Of a DNA stretch of 48,182 bases, positions 1 to 11,200 are shown one piece after another. The translations under genes were made by a program, and so were the position numbers. Positions within the stretch are counted from its first letter, which is position 1, and each line of letters starts with the position of its first letter. A model generated the notes under the pieces. It was not told the DNA's origin. It worked only from the letters and a program-made list of their open reading frames with translations, and ran no database searches. The stretch spans positions 1 to 48,182 of the forward strand of contig JACVZY010000046.1 of NCBI GenBank assembly GCA_014654705.1, read 5' to 3'. The stretch comes from Ignavibacteria bacterium. GTDB taxonomy: Bacteria; Bacteroidota; Ignavibacteria; Kapaibacteriales; UBA4661.

Positions 1-3000
1 CGAACTTCACGCGCGTAGCACCCGTGAGGTTGGTTCCGGTGATGACGACGGATGCTCCTTCAGCAGCACGATTGGGTGTGAACGAGGTGATACGCGGTGC
101 GGGTGGGAGCGGGATGAACGTGAAGCCGTTCATATTGGACGTACCGCCCTGCGTAATCACATTCACTGAGCCTGATACCGCAGAAGCGGAAATGTAAGCG
201 CGGATGACGCTATCGGAAACAACCGTATAGAGCATCGACACGCCGCCAAAGCTCACGGTAGAAGCACTCAGAAAGTTTACACCACGAATAACGACTGTAT
301 CGCCCGGACGAGCGGACATTGGGCTAAAGCTGCCAGCAACCGGAGCCGGAGGAACATTGTACAAGAAACCCGCGAGCGAAGCCGTTCCTAGAGGCGTGGT
401 AACGCTCACCGCACCCGAAGCACCCGTGCCGACACGCGCCGTAATAACGGTATCGGACGCAACCACGAAACTCAGAGCCGCCGTGCCACCGAAACGCACA
501 ACCGATGCACCCGTGAAGCCTGTACCGCGAATGGTCACAGTATTGCCGACCGTAGCCGAGGCGGGAGCAAAGCTACTGATGGTGGTAGTAGGCTGAGTAA
601 CGGTAATTGTTATCGAAGCACTATTAACGTTACCCGCACTGTTGATTGCTTGCACGGTGAAGGTGTACGAACCTGCTGCCGTCGGCGTTCCTGACAATAC
701 ACCTGCCGACGAGAGCGTTAAACCTGTTGGCAATGTGCCGCTTGCGACGCTGTACGTTGGTGCGGGGCTGCCGTTAGCGACAAATACATAGGAAGCGAAT
801 GCCGTGCCCACAGCACCACTTGTAGCAGGCGTTTGAGCACTGAAGGCGCTTGGGGCTTGAGTAACGGTAATTGTAGCAGGTAAACTATTGATGTTACCCG
901 CGCTGTTACTTGCTTGCACGGTGAACGTGTACGAACCCGCTGCCGTCGGTGTGCCTGAAAGAACACCCGCAGACGAAAGCGTTAAGCCAGTCGGCAAAGT
1001 TCCGCTTGCGACGCTGTATGTCGGTACGGGTGTGCCGTTGGCGACAAACGTGTAGGAAGCGTATGCTGTGTCAACAATGCCGCTTGTGGCGGGCGTTTGA
1101 GCACTGAAGACGCTGGGGGCTTGAGTAACCGTGATTGTGACCGAAGCACTATTGACACTACCAGCACTATTGCTTGCTTGCACGGTGAACGTGTACGAAC
1201 CCGCTGCCGTCGGTATGCCTGAAAGAACACCCGCAGACGAAAGCGTTAAGCCAGTCGGCAATGTTCCACTTGCCACGCTGTACGTCGGCGCAGGTGTACC
1301 ATCGGCGACAAACGTGTAGGATGCGAATGCCGTACCGACTACACCGCTTGTGGCAGGCGTTTGAGCACTGAAGGCGCTTGGGGCTTGAGTAACGATAATT
1401 GTGATAGGCGAACTATTCACGTTACCAGCACTGTTGCTTGCTTGCACAGTAAAAGTGTACGAACCTGCTGCCGTTGGTGTTCCTGAAAGAACACCCGCAG
1501 AGGAGAGTGTCAGACCTGTTGGCAATGTACCGCTTGCAAGACTATACATTGGTGCTGGTGTGCCGTTGGCTACAAACGAGTAGGAAGTGTATGTCGTGCC
1601 GACTGCGCCGCTTGTGGCGGGAGTTTGGGCGGTGAATGCGCTTGGGGCAATGTTAGGATTGGTTACTGTGATTGTTATTGGGCTACTATTCACAGTACCC
1701 TCACTATTGCTTGCTTGCAAGGTGAAGGTGTACGAACCTGCTGATGTCGGTGTGCCCGAAAGAACACCCGCAGAGATAAGCGTCAAACCTGTTGGCAACG
1801 TGCCGCTTGCGACACTGTACGTCGGTGCGGGGCTGCCATTTGCAGCAAACACATAATAATACCATGTCCCAACTATCATGGAACTTATTGGGCTTTGTGC
1901 TGTAAATGTAGTTGGAGCACTAACAGAATTAAGATAGGTAAACCCAGTTTTTTCAGCAACGCACGAAGCAGAGTTTTGAACCTTCAAATTACCTGTTCCT
2001 CCACCACCGACAATAGCCTTTATGAGCGTATCATTTACGACCGTAAAGGATTGAGCAGATGTTGTTCCAAACAAAACGGAACTTGCATTTGTAAGCCCAC
2101 TCCCGATAATCCTAACAGTATCACCAGCAGTAGCAGATGAAGGGGCAAACTGTGTTAAACGAATGGGAGAATTTGAGGCGATTGACAATGGTTCGATTGG
2201 CAATTCACCATTGACCGCAATTTTCTGGATTGAACCGCTACTGAAGCCGTTTGCAACTATCAGATTACCATCTTGGCTCAAAAGAAGCCCTGTCGGAGTA
2301 GATGTTCTTGCCAAAATTGATCCAGTTCCATTCGGTAGAACTTTTATGATATTTTGAGAAGAAGAACCAGCAACAAAAATATTACCAGATTGACTAACTT
2401 CAATACCCCATAAAGGAGAATATGAATATTGCGGTGTATATGAGTTAAAAAGAAATGTTGAAGCGCCACAAGATGTAATCTTTGTGATTCCCGGGCTATC
2501 TGCCGCATTCGCTATGTATATATTGCCCATTGTGTCAAAAGCAATATCCATTGCCCATGTAATATTATTGATGTGTGAATATGGAGAAGTGGTAGTTCCG
2601 AACTTATCAATTTTTACAACAGCACTTCCAGCAGCTACCCATACATTATCATTATTATCACATTCTAAACCTAGTGCAGATTGTAAAGTAGAAGTTTCTG
2701 CTAGGACATTCATTGTTCCGCCATTCGCAGAAATTTTCAGCACCTTCCCCATACCCCCAGAACCTTGAGCCGTAAGATAGAAATCACCTTGTTTATCACG
2801 AGCAATTCCGCCTTTGAATGATACGGTGGCATTACTATAGAAAGTTGTTACTGAATTGTCAGGAGCAATTTTTTTGATTGTACCTGTACCAACAATAGGA
2901 GCATAAATATTGCCCGCATTATCTCTGCTAATATGCCGCATATCTCCCAAGCCTGTAGCGACGGTAGTAGCTTCAGGCAAAACAATAAATATGTAAGGAG

Positions 3001-6000
3001 CAGATACTACTGAACCAGCAACATTGCTTGCACGAAGTGTGAAGGTATAAGTACCTACTACTGTAGGTGTGCCTATTATCCGCCCATCTGCAGTAAGAGT
3101 AAGCCCTACAGGCAGAACGCCACTTTCAATACTAAATGTTGGCCAAGGATTAGCGTTGACACCTAAAACAATATCTTGGATTGTATTAGCAGTTAAAAAC
3201 CATGTTCCCAAATAATTAGGAAAAGTAGTTGCCATCCATGCTGAATCAATAATAATAGTTACTGGAAGAGAAGAGAGACTTCCCATGCTATTACTTGCAC
3301 GTACAGTAAAAGAGTAACTACCAGTTATTGTAGGTATCCCTGAAAGTACACCCGTAGATGAAAGTGTTAAGCCGAATGGCAAGGAGCCACTAACAATACT
3401 GTATGTCGGCGAAGGTGTGCCATTGGCAACAAAAGTGTACGTGGGGTATGGAGCACCAGCATAATGCCGCCATAAAGGATTTTGCGCAAAAAATATTGTT
3501 GGTGCTTGCGAACCGAAATTATTAATTACAATTGTAACAAGCGATGATAATACGGCACCTTGATTATTACTAGCTTGAACCGTGAAGGAATATGCTCCAA
3601 CTGCTGTCGGTGTGCCCGAAAGAACACCTGCAGTTGTGAGTGTCAAACCAGAAGGCAACGCACCGCTTGCAATGCTGAATGTAGGTGCGGGTGTACCATT
3701 GGCAACAAACGTATAAGAAGCGTATGCAGTGCCTATAACACCACTTGTAGGAGGTGTTTGTGCGCTAAAGACGCTTGGTGCATAATTAGCAGGGGCAATG
3801 GTAATTGTTACGGGTGCGGATGAAACCGAACCGTCACTATTAGTAGCTTGAACGGTGAAGGTAAATGTACCGACGGACATTGGCGTACCCGACAATACAC
3901 CGACAGAGGACAACGCTAAACCAGAAGGTAATGCGCCGCTTGCAATGCTGTAGGTAGGCGCTGGCGTACCATTAGCGATAAAGGTATAAGAAGTATATAC
4001 ACTACCGATTACACCGTTTGTAGCAGGTGTTTGGGCGCTAAATGCGCTTGGCGCTTGGTAGGCAGGAAAAATAGTAATTGATACAGGAGAAGAAGAAATC
4101 GCCCCGCCGCTATTGGTTGCTCGGACGGAGAAGATGTACGATCCTACTACTGTTGGAGTGCCAGACAATACACCAGCAGACGACAGTGATAAACCAGGAG
4201 GTAACGTACCGCTTGCAATACTATATGTTGGTACTGGCACACCATTCGCAACAAAAGTATATCCGACATATGATGTTCCCACTGCACCATTTGGTGGTGG
4301 ACTTTGAGCAGAAAATTGAGTTGGTGCTCCTGTGATAGTAATTGTTATTGAGTTAGAAGTCGTTGAGCCGTAAACTATCCCTCCACTAGCGCTACGAGCC
4401 TGCACAGCAAAAGTATAAGCTCCCGCAGCAGTCGGTGTTCCCGAAAGGATGCCATCATACGTAAGTGTCAAACCAGGTGGTAATGTTCCACTAATAATGC
4501 TATACCATGGAGTTGGAGTGCCATTGGCTACAAAGGTATAAGAGCTATATGGGCTACCAACACTTCCAGATATGGAGGGGCTTTGAGCGCTAAAGGCACT
4601 TGGCGCTTCTGTAATGTTGATTGGTATTGAGTAGGAGTCAAAAAATCCAGCACTATTACTGGCTCGTACAATAAACGAATAGCTTCCTGCAGCTGTTGGT
4701 GTTCCGGAAAGGATACCTCCCGATGTAAGCGTTAATCCCGGAGGGAGCGCACCACTTGCGACACTATATGTCGGTGCAGGCGATCCATTGGCAACAAAGG
4801 TGTATTGAGGATATGCAGTGCCGATTCCTGCAAAGGCTGCCGGACTTTGGGCGTAATCAAATAGGTTTGGAGCTTGATGAATAGTGATGGAAACAGAATC
4901 ACTATATGCATCCCCGCCTGCGTTCTGTGCCCTCACTCTAAATGTGTATGTTCCAGCAGCAGTTGGTGTGCCAGACAATACACCAGCACCAGAAAACCTC
5001 AAACCGGGCGGGAATGTTCCGTCAGATACGTAGTATGTAGGCGCAGGTGTACCGTTTGCAACAAATGTATATGGAGCATATTCAGAGCCAACGACACCAA
5101 TAGCTAAAGGACCTTGAGAAGTGAAAACACTCGGACCCTGGTTAATAAATATATTAAAGGGAGCAGATTCAACAGAACCAGCAATGTTACTTGCACGGAC
5201 GGTATAGGTGTGTCCACCAGCCACAGTTGGCGTTCCTGTGATAAAACCGTCCTCTGATAAGGTTAGCCCTGCGGGTAAGGTACCTGATGCGAGACTAAAG
5301 GTTGGTGTTGGACTACCAGATGAAATAAATCTAGAGGTAACCACCGGATATCCAACTGTGCCAGATTGAGTTGGAGGGAAATAGAATGTAATTGCAGACG
5401 GTGCTTGGTATATGGTAATTACTATAGGAGATGATATTATTGAGCCGACATTATTACTTGCCCGAACCCAAATAACAAAAATACCTGCTGTTGTTGGAGT
5501 TCCGGATAATACCCCAGAAGAGGATAATGTTAATCCCGATGGTAATGCACCATTAGCAATAGTATAGGTTGGAGTCGGCATCCCATCAGCAACAAATGTG
5601 TACTCAGGATAAGAAACACCAACAATACCTGTTGTGGAAGGAGTTTGTACGCTAAAAGTGTTAGGTGCCTGAGGGCTTAAAATAATAGTAATAGTAGTGG
5701 ATGTTCCCGTAATAGCGCCTGCAACGTTACTAGCTCGTACCGTAAAGGTAAAGGCTCCCGTTGCTGTTGGCGTACCTGACAACGTACCCGATACTGGGTC
5801 TAAAGACAGCCCCGTTGGCAATGTACCACTTGCAAGACTATATCTTGGTGTCGGTGTGCCGTTTGCAACAAAAGTGTATGGTGTATAAGCAGTATTAATC
5901 ACAGTGTATGTAGGCGGAGTTTGTGCACTAAAAACACTTGGCGCTTGGTTCACGGTGATCGTCAAAGGTGACGATATAATAAAGCCCTCACTATTATTTG

Positions 6001-7978
6001 CCCGCACCGTAAAGGAATAAGAACCTGTTGCAGTTGGTGTACCGGAAATGATACCCGTTACTGAATCAAGCGAAACACCCGAAGGCAGTGTGCCGCTTTC
6101 AAGACTATAGGTTGGCGTAGGCGAACCGACAGCGATAAATGTATAGCTGTAGCCAATACCAACAGTCCCAGTTGTAGGAGGAGTTTGTGCTACCCAAAGT
6201 GGAGCCGGAGTCACTAAAGAAACTACTATCGTGAAAGGAGTGCTCGTAATAGAACCCGTACCATTCGTTGCACCGACAACAATTGGTCCATAGCTATTTG
6301 GTACACTTGGTATGCCCGACAACTTGCCCGTAACTGTATTTAACGTTAGTCCAGCGGGAAGTGTACCACTGACCACACTGTATGTTGGTCGTGGATTACC
6401 ACTAGCACCAAAGGTGAAATTATATGCCGAGCCTGCATCGGCAATTAATGGCGGCGTTTGCGAAACCCATGACGGCGCTTGATAAGGGCTAATAAAATTG
6501 ATAGCAAGATTCCGTCCGTTCAATCCCACCACCGTGCCGACATTGTTATTTTCTAGTGAGGCGTTCAAAAAGGTAATTTGAACATTGGTAACACTATTCG
6601 TCGAAGCGTGTACGCTTGCGTTTCCTGTGAAACTAATAGCAACGACAGAATCGGAGAGTTTCGTCAATACTGCTGTTAAACCGGAAGGAACATTCGCAAT
6701 GCTGTAGTGAACGCCCAGATTTAAGGCGCTATTGTTAGTAATGGAAGTTGACCACTTCGTGATACTTGGCGGAACTGTTATCGTCCGCACGCTACTGATA
6801 GCACCATCATTGAGAGCAGTTTCAGCAAACACCGTATCACTATATCGTGCAGGAATTGGCGTACACGTTGGAATATTTGATAATTTAATGATTCGCTGAA
6901 GATAATTGGTTGTTGCAACAATTTCCCCTGCCGAATTTCTTGCCATACCCAAAAACATAGTGGCAAAGGGATAGGAAGTACAACCCGAAGGGCAGTAGGT
7001 AAAGGTTGCATTATCAGGCGTTATTCTATATGAGCCTTGAGAAGTTAATTTAGAAATTCCGCCCTCAATGGCGATGTATAAATTACCAGAAGAATCAGGA
7101 AGTAATGAGAGTACACTATTTTGTATCTGAATGCCCTGAAATAGGTCGCCTGCATAACCATCTAGGTACGAAAGATTATATATGTCAAAGAGATATTTGA
7201 AAGTACCATCGGGTGAAATACGAAATATACCATTCTGGATAGTTACATAAAGATTATTATTAGCATCTATAGCAATTGATCGAGGATACCCTAAATTTGC
7301 ACTTGTTCCTGCTCCCGAACCATACCAACCAGATGCTCCTCCACTACCAACAACCGTTGAAACAGCTCCGTTTGGAGTTATTTTACGAATGCGATGATTA
7401 AGATAATCAGCAACATAGATATTACCAGAAGCATCAATTGCAAGACCTTGAGGATTATTAAATGATGCGTTTGTACCAACACCATCAGCAAATGCTGGAT
7501 TACCACTCCCGGCTAATGTACTAACAATCCCACTTGGTGTAATTTTCCGAATACGATTGTTTCCTGCGTCTGCTACATATAGATTACCAGCCGTATCTCT
7601 TACGATTCCCGTAGGCTGGTCAAATCTTGCCTCGGAACCTATACCGTCAGCATAGCCCGGCGAATCATTACCTGCAATTGTTACAACAAATCCATCAGGA
7701 GCAATTTTACGAACACCGTGAACATCAGTCACGTATACAAATCCGCTTGTATCAATCGTTATTCCGACAGCCTGTTTGTAATGGGCACTTGTGGCATTTC
7801 CATCCACCATTTGGAGTACTGATCCTGGGGCTCCTGTTCCAGAGAATACCGAGTACTGACCAACACATTGTCCCTGCACAATACTTTGGGAAAATAATAC
7901 TCCACAGACAATCGCGAGCAATACCAAAATACTCCTGCGGTAAAGATCATCTTTCTTTTGATGTAATTGAGTTCTCAT
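1..7978 (-). CDS. giant exported NHL-propeller / Ig-like / IPT-TIG repeat protein, 3' end outside window
   Basis: The frame opens at ATG 7978 and I followed it to the window edge (at least 2,659 codons); repeat motifs at 5506, 3343, 2923, 694 and 49 are all in this frame, so I see no frameshift. Order: signal peptide (about 1-35); NHL-type propeller repeats of the form GYADGxGxxAxFxxPxGI (about 37-365); one 105-residue module like those of the neighbouring giant gene (about 370-500); 13 putative Ig (He_PIG-like) repeats with SGTPT and YTFTVxAxNSAG motifs (about 500-1667); a second, more divergent propeller (about 1675-1940); one IPT/TIG; five near-identical 88-residue Ig repeats (about 2030-2461); then IPT/TIG domains, the third cut by the edge. 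By analogy with the neighbour, a T9SS sorting domain is expected beyond the window. Likely a cell-surface or extracellular adhesin-like protein; ligand unknown. No clear Shine-Dalgarno precedes the ATG. Confidence 0.88.
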   Translation of the reverse strand, partial: MRTQLHQKKDDLYRRSILVLLAIVCGVLFSQSIVQGQCVGQYSVFSGTGAPGSVLQMVDGNATSAHYKQAVGITIDTSGFVYVTDVHGVRKIAPDGFVVTIAGNDSPGYADGIGSEARFDQPTGIVRDTAGNLYVADAGNNRIRKITPSGIVSTLAGSGNPAFADGVGTNASFNNPQGLAIDASGNIYVADYLNHRIRKITPNGAVSTVVGSGGASGWYGSGAGTSANLGYPRSIAIDANNNLYVTIQNGIFRISPDGTFKYLFDIYNLSYLDGYAGDLFQGIQIQNSVLSLLPDSSGNLYIAIEGGISKLTSQGSYRITPDNATFTYCPSGCTSYPFATMFLGMARNSAGEIVATTNYLQRIIKLSNIPTCTPIPARYSDTVFAETALNDGAISSVRTITVPPSITKWSTSITNNSALNLGVHYSIANVPSGLTAVLTKLSDSVVAISFTGNASVHASTNSVTNVQITFLNASLENNNVGTVVGLNGRNLAINFISPYQAPSWVSQTPPLIADAGSAYNFTFGASGNPRPTYSVVSGTLPAGLTLNTVTGKLSGIPSVPNSYGPIVVGATNGTGSITSTPFTIVVSLVTPAPLWVAQTPPTTGTVGIGYSYTFIAVGSPTPTYSLESGTLPSGVSLDSVTGIISGTPTATGSYSFTVRANNSEGFIISSPLTITVNQAPSVFSAQTPPTYTVINTAYTPYTFVANGTPTPRYSLASGTLPTGLSLDPVSGTLSGTPTATGAFTFTVRASNVAGAITGTSTTITIILSPQAPNTFSVQTPSTTGIVGVSYPEYTFVADGMPTPTYTIANGALPSGLTLSSSGVLSGTPTTAGIFVIWVRASNNVGSIISSPIVITIYQAPSAITFYFPPTQSGTVGYPVVTSRFISSGSPTPTFSLASGTLPAGLTLSEDGFITGTPTVAGGHTYTVRASNIAGSVESAPFNIFINQGPSVFTSQGPLAIGVVGSEYAPYTFVANGTPAPTYYVSDGTFPPGLRFSGAGVLSGTPTAAGTYTFRVRAQNAGGDAYSDSVSITIHQAPNLFDYAQSPAAFAGIGTAYPQYTFVANGSPAPTYSVASGALPPGLTLTSGGILSGTPTAAGSYSFIVRASNSAGFFDSYSIPINITEAPSAFSAQSPSISGSVGSPYSSYTFVANGTPTPWYSIISGTLPPGLTLTYDGILSGTPTAAGAYTFAVQARSASGGIVYGSTTSNSITITITGAPTQFSAQSPPPNGAVGTSYVGYTFVANGVPVPTYSIASGTLPPGLSLSSAGVLSGTPTVVGSYIFSVRATNSGGAISSSPVSITIFPAYQAPSAFSAQTPATNGVIGSVYTSYTFIANGTPAPTYSIASGALPSGLALSSVGVLSGTPMSVGTFTFTVQATNSDGSVSSAPVTITIAPANYAPSVFSAQTPPTSGVIGTAYASYTFVANGTPAPTFSIASGALPSGLTLTTAGVLSGTPTAVGAYSFTVQASNNQGAVLSSLVTIVINNFGSQAPTIFFAQNPLWRHYAGAPYPTYTFVANGTPSPTYSIVSGSLPFGLTLSSTGVLSGIPTITGSYSFTVRASNSMGSLSSLPVTIIIDSAWMATTFPNYLGTWFLTANTIQDIVLGVNANPWPTFSIESGVLPVGLTLTADGRIIGTPTVVGTYTFTLRASNVAGSVVSAPYIFIVLPEATTVATGLGDMRHISRDNAGNIYAPIVGTGTIKKIAPDNSVTTFYSNATVSFKGGIARDKQGDFYLTAQGSGGMGKVLKISANGGTMNVLAETSTLQSALGLECDNNDNVWVAAGSAVVKIDKFGTTTSPYSHINNITWAMDIAFDTMGNIYIANAADSPGITKITSCGASTFLFNSYTPQYSYSPLWGIEVSQSGNIFVAGSSSQNIIKVLPNGTGSILARTSTPTGLLLSQDGNLIVANGFSSGSIQKIAVNGELPIEPLSIASNSPIRLTQFAPSSATAGDTVRIIGSGLTNASSVLFGTTSAQSFTVVNDTLIKAIVGGGGTGNLKVQNSASCVAEKTGFTYLNSVSAPTTFTAQSPISSMIVGTWYYYVFAANGSPAPTYSVASGTLPTGLTLISAGVLSGTPTSAGSYTFTLQASNSEGTVNSSPITITVTNPNIAPSAFTAQTPATSGAVGTTYTSYSFVANGTPAPMYSLASGTLPTGLTLSSAGVLSGTPTAAGSYTFTVQASNSAGNVNSSPITIIVTQAPSAFSAQTPATSGVVGTAFASYTFVADGTPAPTYSVASGTLPTGLTLSSAGVLSGIPTAAGSYTFTVQASNSAGSVNSASVTITVTQAPSVFSAQTPATSGIVDTAYASYTFVANGTPVPTYSVASGTLPTGLTLSSAGVLSGTPTAAGSYTFTVQASNSAGNINSLPATITVTQAPSAFSAQTPATSGAVGTAFASYVFVANGSPAPTYSVASGTLPTGLTLSSAGVLSGTPTAAGSYTFTVQAINSAGNVNSASITITVTQPTTTISSFAPASATVGNTVTIRGTGFTGASVVRFGGTAALSFVVASDTVITARVGTGASGAVSVTTPLGTASLAGFLYNVPPAPVAGSFSPMSARPGDTVVIRGVNFLSASTVSFGGVSMLYTVVSDSVIRAYISASAVSGSVNVITQGGTSNMNGFTFIPLPPAPRITSFTPNRAAEGASVVITGTNLTGATRVKF
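597..1890 (-). repeat. five tandem 264-bp coding repeats (88-aa Ig-like units)
   Basis: Unit boundaries, marked by the GTAACsGTrATTGT-like word on the plus strand, fall at 597, 861, 1125, 1389 and about 1662. The first three steps are exactly 264 bp and the fourth is 273 bp. Units are highly similar at the DNA level, which suggests recent expansion or continuing recombination inside the giant gene. Each encodes one putative Ig domain. Confidence 0.85.
2980..6480 (-). repeat. 13 diverged tandem Ig-like coding repeats (about 265-280 bp each)
   Basis: The SGTPT-type motif recurs near 3065, 3331, 3606, 3880, 4150, 4431, 4699, 4966, 5231, 5497, 5768, 6036 and 6300. These are the same Ig-like domain as the 264-bp array but clearly older, since codons and residues have diverged between units. 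The array is translated in one frame with no interruption that I could find. Confidence 0.8.
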
Positions 7979-8028
7979 GAATAAAAAAATAGTATTGAAA
8001 AAAATATAGTTGTGTTTTTTAACTAGCA

Positions 8029-8140
8029 CAAACATACAAGTACAACCTCGAAAAAAATAATTTCCGAAGGCAAAAAGCGCTGAGCGGGACATTTAAAACG
8101 CTGAGCGGGACATGACTCTCACTTTTGAGAGGAAAAAGTG
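8029..8140 (-). promoter_or_regulatory. promoter and paired-repeat operator of the left giant gene
   Basis: On the coding strand a TATGTTTG element (8036-8029) fits the Bacteroidota -7 consensus TAnnTTTG. Upstream lie two direct repeats, GCGCTGAGCGGGACAT at 8077-8092 and the same word with one change at 8098-8113 (plus-strand reading), 21 bp apart start to start. A dyad follows (CTCTCA 8116-8121 / TGAGAG 8126-8131, overlapping CACTTTT 8120-8126 / AAAAGTG 8134-8140). The same block, with the same distance from first repeat to -7 element, stands before the gene starting at 18796. A -33 element is only weakly visible as a T-rich run. Confidence 0.7.
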
Positions 8141-8226
8141 CCCTTTTTGCCATTTTTTTGCGTGCCCATTATTTCAATTTTTTCTTCTACCATTACCCCT
8201 TTTTTGCACCAATCCTCTCCCCAATA

Positions 8227-8272
8227 ACCAACAACGCCTGCCCGAACTTTTGTTCAGACAGGCGTTGCTGGT
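8227..8272 (-). terminator. hairpin terminator after the 3,498-aa giant gene
   Basis: CAACGCCTG (8232-8240) pairs perfectly with CAGGCGTTG (8259-8267). An inner GAAC/GTTC pair closes a TTTT loop, and an outer ACCA/TGGT pair (8227-8230 / 8269-8272) extends the stem. It lies 28 bp beyond the stop codon at 8300. No strong T-run follows directly, so termination efficiency is uncertain. Confidence 0.65.
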
Positions 8273-8299
8273 CATCATAAGCATTACCAAGAAAGGCAC

Positions 8300-11200
8300 T
8301 TACCTTTTGACAAAGCGCACCACGTGGCGCACCACGCCATCGGACAATACCGCCGTGTATGCACCACTCGCCATGTCCCGCACATCCACTCGCGTCTGGA
8401 GATTGCCCCCAATGGACTCTTTGTTGAGTGTGTATATGGTTTGACCCAATGTGTTCAGAAGCGTGATGCTTACCATGCGACCATCGCCAAAACCTGTCGC
8501 CGTGAGCGTTACCACATCAGTCGCAGGATTCGGATACACACCCAACGATACCGATTCCGCAGTCTCACTCCGTCCCGCAAGAATGAGAGGCTCGGACGGC
8601 GGCGCTGAGGTGAAATGTGCACCACCGAAGCTGTCCAGCATCGCCACGAGCGGAATAAACGTGAAGCCCGAACGCAGTGCCACACCATCTGGTGTTACCA
8701 CTCGTATCACGCCCGATGCCGCATTCGTTGGCACTTCGACCGTAATTTTGCCCGAATGAATAACCGTGAACGGTACCGATGCACTTCCCATAAACACCTG
8801 AGTTGCACCCGTGAAGTACGTGCCGAGTATCGTGACCATCTGCCCAGGTGATGCCGATGCAGGCGCAAACGACGTTATCGTCGGTAATGGTCTTGGCAAA
8901 TACGTAAAGCCTGTTTTGCTTGCCGAGCCGCTTGGCGTTGTTACCGCCACACTACCCGATGCTCCGCCTCCGACAACAGCCGTGATGCGGCTTGCATTCA
9001 CTACCGTAAACGATTGTGCCGGAGTGCCACCAAAGGTCACTTGCGTTGCGCCCGTGAAGTTTGTTCCGTTAATCGTAATCACCGTTCCCGTTGTTGCTAT
9101 CGCAGGCGAGAACGTTGTTACCGTCGGCACTGGCGGCGGCGTTGGGAGCGTGAAGTTCATCGCTGAGGTTGCCGTACCGCCCGAAGCAACTACCTGTATT
9201 TTACCCGTGTTACCGGAGCCGATAGCAGCAGTAATTTGCGTTGGCGAGTCCACCGTGTAAGATGCTGCGTTAACACCACCAAATTTCACCGATGTTACAC
9301 CCGTAAACTCTGTGCCCAATATCGTGACCGTCGTACCCGCAGCACCCGTCGTAGGCGTGAAGGCGCTGATGGTTGGCGGTGGGAAGTAGGTGAAGCTCAT
9401 CGTGGAGGTCGTTACACCGGCTGGGGTATAGACGGTAATTCTACCGGTGTTTCCACCATTCACTTTCACTTTGAGCTGCGTCGGGGTCATGGACTGTATA
9501 ATACTCGTCACTGGCGGTGCATCGCCGATACGGACTGCTGTGGTGTACCAATCTGCGCCTTGGAAATTCAAACCATTGATGGTAATAACCGTACCGTCCG
9601 GTCCTTCGGTTGGCGTAAACGATGTGATAATTGGCGGATTGGGTCTGCCTGCTCCCGGAGCATAGTAAATAAACTTCGAGCGCGAGCCAACGCCACCCGG
9701 ACCGATGACCGTGACGGCACCAGTGTTTCCGGAACCGACGACTGCTTGTATGCGTGTGGGCGAGACGACGGTGTAGGAAGCAGCAATCATATCGCCAAAT
9801 TTTACACCGCTTGCGCCCGTGAAGTTGATACCATCAATCGTAATCACATCACCATCGGTTCCGCCCGAAAGCCAGAAGCCGTAGATAATCGGTGCCGGAA
9901 TAAACGTGAAGGTTGCCAAATCATCCGTGCATTGTGGCGTGGTAACGCTGATGCTGCCTGTTAATGGCGTTCCCGTTGCCGGAAATGCTGTAATCTCAGT
10001 ATCGGACACCACTACAAACGACGCGGCTGCTTTACCGTTAAACTTCACTGCCGTTGCGCCCGTAAAGTTGCTACCCCTGATAACGACTTGCGTTCCCGTG
10101 CTGGCACTCGTGGGAGCAAATGCCGTGATAAGAGGAGCCATATAGCAGAAGCCGTTGCGTACACCGACGTTCCCCGGAAGCGTCTCCACACGCACCGCGC
10201 CCGTCGCGCCTGCGCCAACCGTAGCTTGGATTTGCGTCGGGGAAAGTACCGTAAAGGATGTTGCCGGAGTACCACCGAAATACAAGCTTGTCGTTGTCCA
10301 CGACGTTCCGTTCAATGCCGTGCCTTGGAAATTCGAGCCAGTAATAGTTACCACTGCGCCCGCGTTACCCGTTGTCGGCGTAAAGGAACTAATGACCGGA
10401 CGTGGAACGTAGGTGAAGCCGGGCAGAATGGCAAAGCCCTGTGCATTAACCACCGTCACATCACCCGTTGAACCGTAATCCACTACCGCCGTTATCGTCG
10501 AATCTGACTGAACGGTAAAGGATTTTGCCGGAGCACCACCGAAGAGAACGTTTTGCGTTCCGGTGAAGCCAAAGCCGCTAATCGTCACCACTGTTCCCGT
10601 CGTGCCGACTTGCGGCGTGAAGCCAAGGATATTCGGGCTGGACGGCGGCGTAACATCGGGGTCGCGGAAATCTATCATCAGCGTTGCAGGCGTAAGCCCA
10701 ATAACAGCCGAAGGATTACCACTTGCCAGCGCTTCGGGCGTGAAGGTAATGGAAACACTCGCGTCGTTCACGTTTGCATGATTTGTTGCCGTGCCCGTGA
10801 ACGAAATTTGCGCTGTGGTCGAAGACGTGCGGGTCATCACCATTGTCAAGCCCGACGGAACACCTGTTGCTGTGAAGTGTGCGCCTTGCAAGAGTGTTGC
10901 GGGCAAGAATGAATCACCACCAAAGAGCGTGAGCGTGCGAACAGTCGGAACCGTGCCGTCATTTGCCGGACCTTCCACGAAGTTCTTCGCAGAATAGGTT
11001 GCCGTGTATGGTGCGATAAAGTCAATCGAGAGTTTTTTCGGTGTCAGTCCCGTTACTGCAGCTGCCGTGCCGCTTCCACTTTCCAATGCCGCGTTCAGGA
11101 AGGAAAGTGTGATGTTGTTCACATCAACCACGTGAGCCGCTGCTGCGCCCGAAAAGGCTATCTGCGCAACATTTGAGGAAGTCTTTGTAACGGTTAGGGT

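Noticed and set aside
597-6480. Regularly spaced repeats that might suggest a CRISPR or satellite array
   Set aside because: The period is 264-280 bp, units are coding throughout, and translate to a known Ig-like domain.
9236-9964. Plus-strand open frame of 242 codons inside the giant gene, and many similar ones between 1 and 18800
   Set aside because: They lie opposite repetitive coding sequence that is in frame on the minus strand, have arginine/cysteine-rich nonsense composition, and recur wherever the repeats recur.
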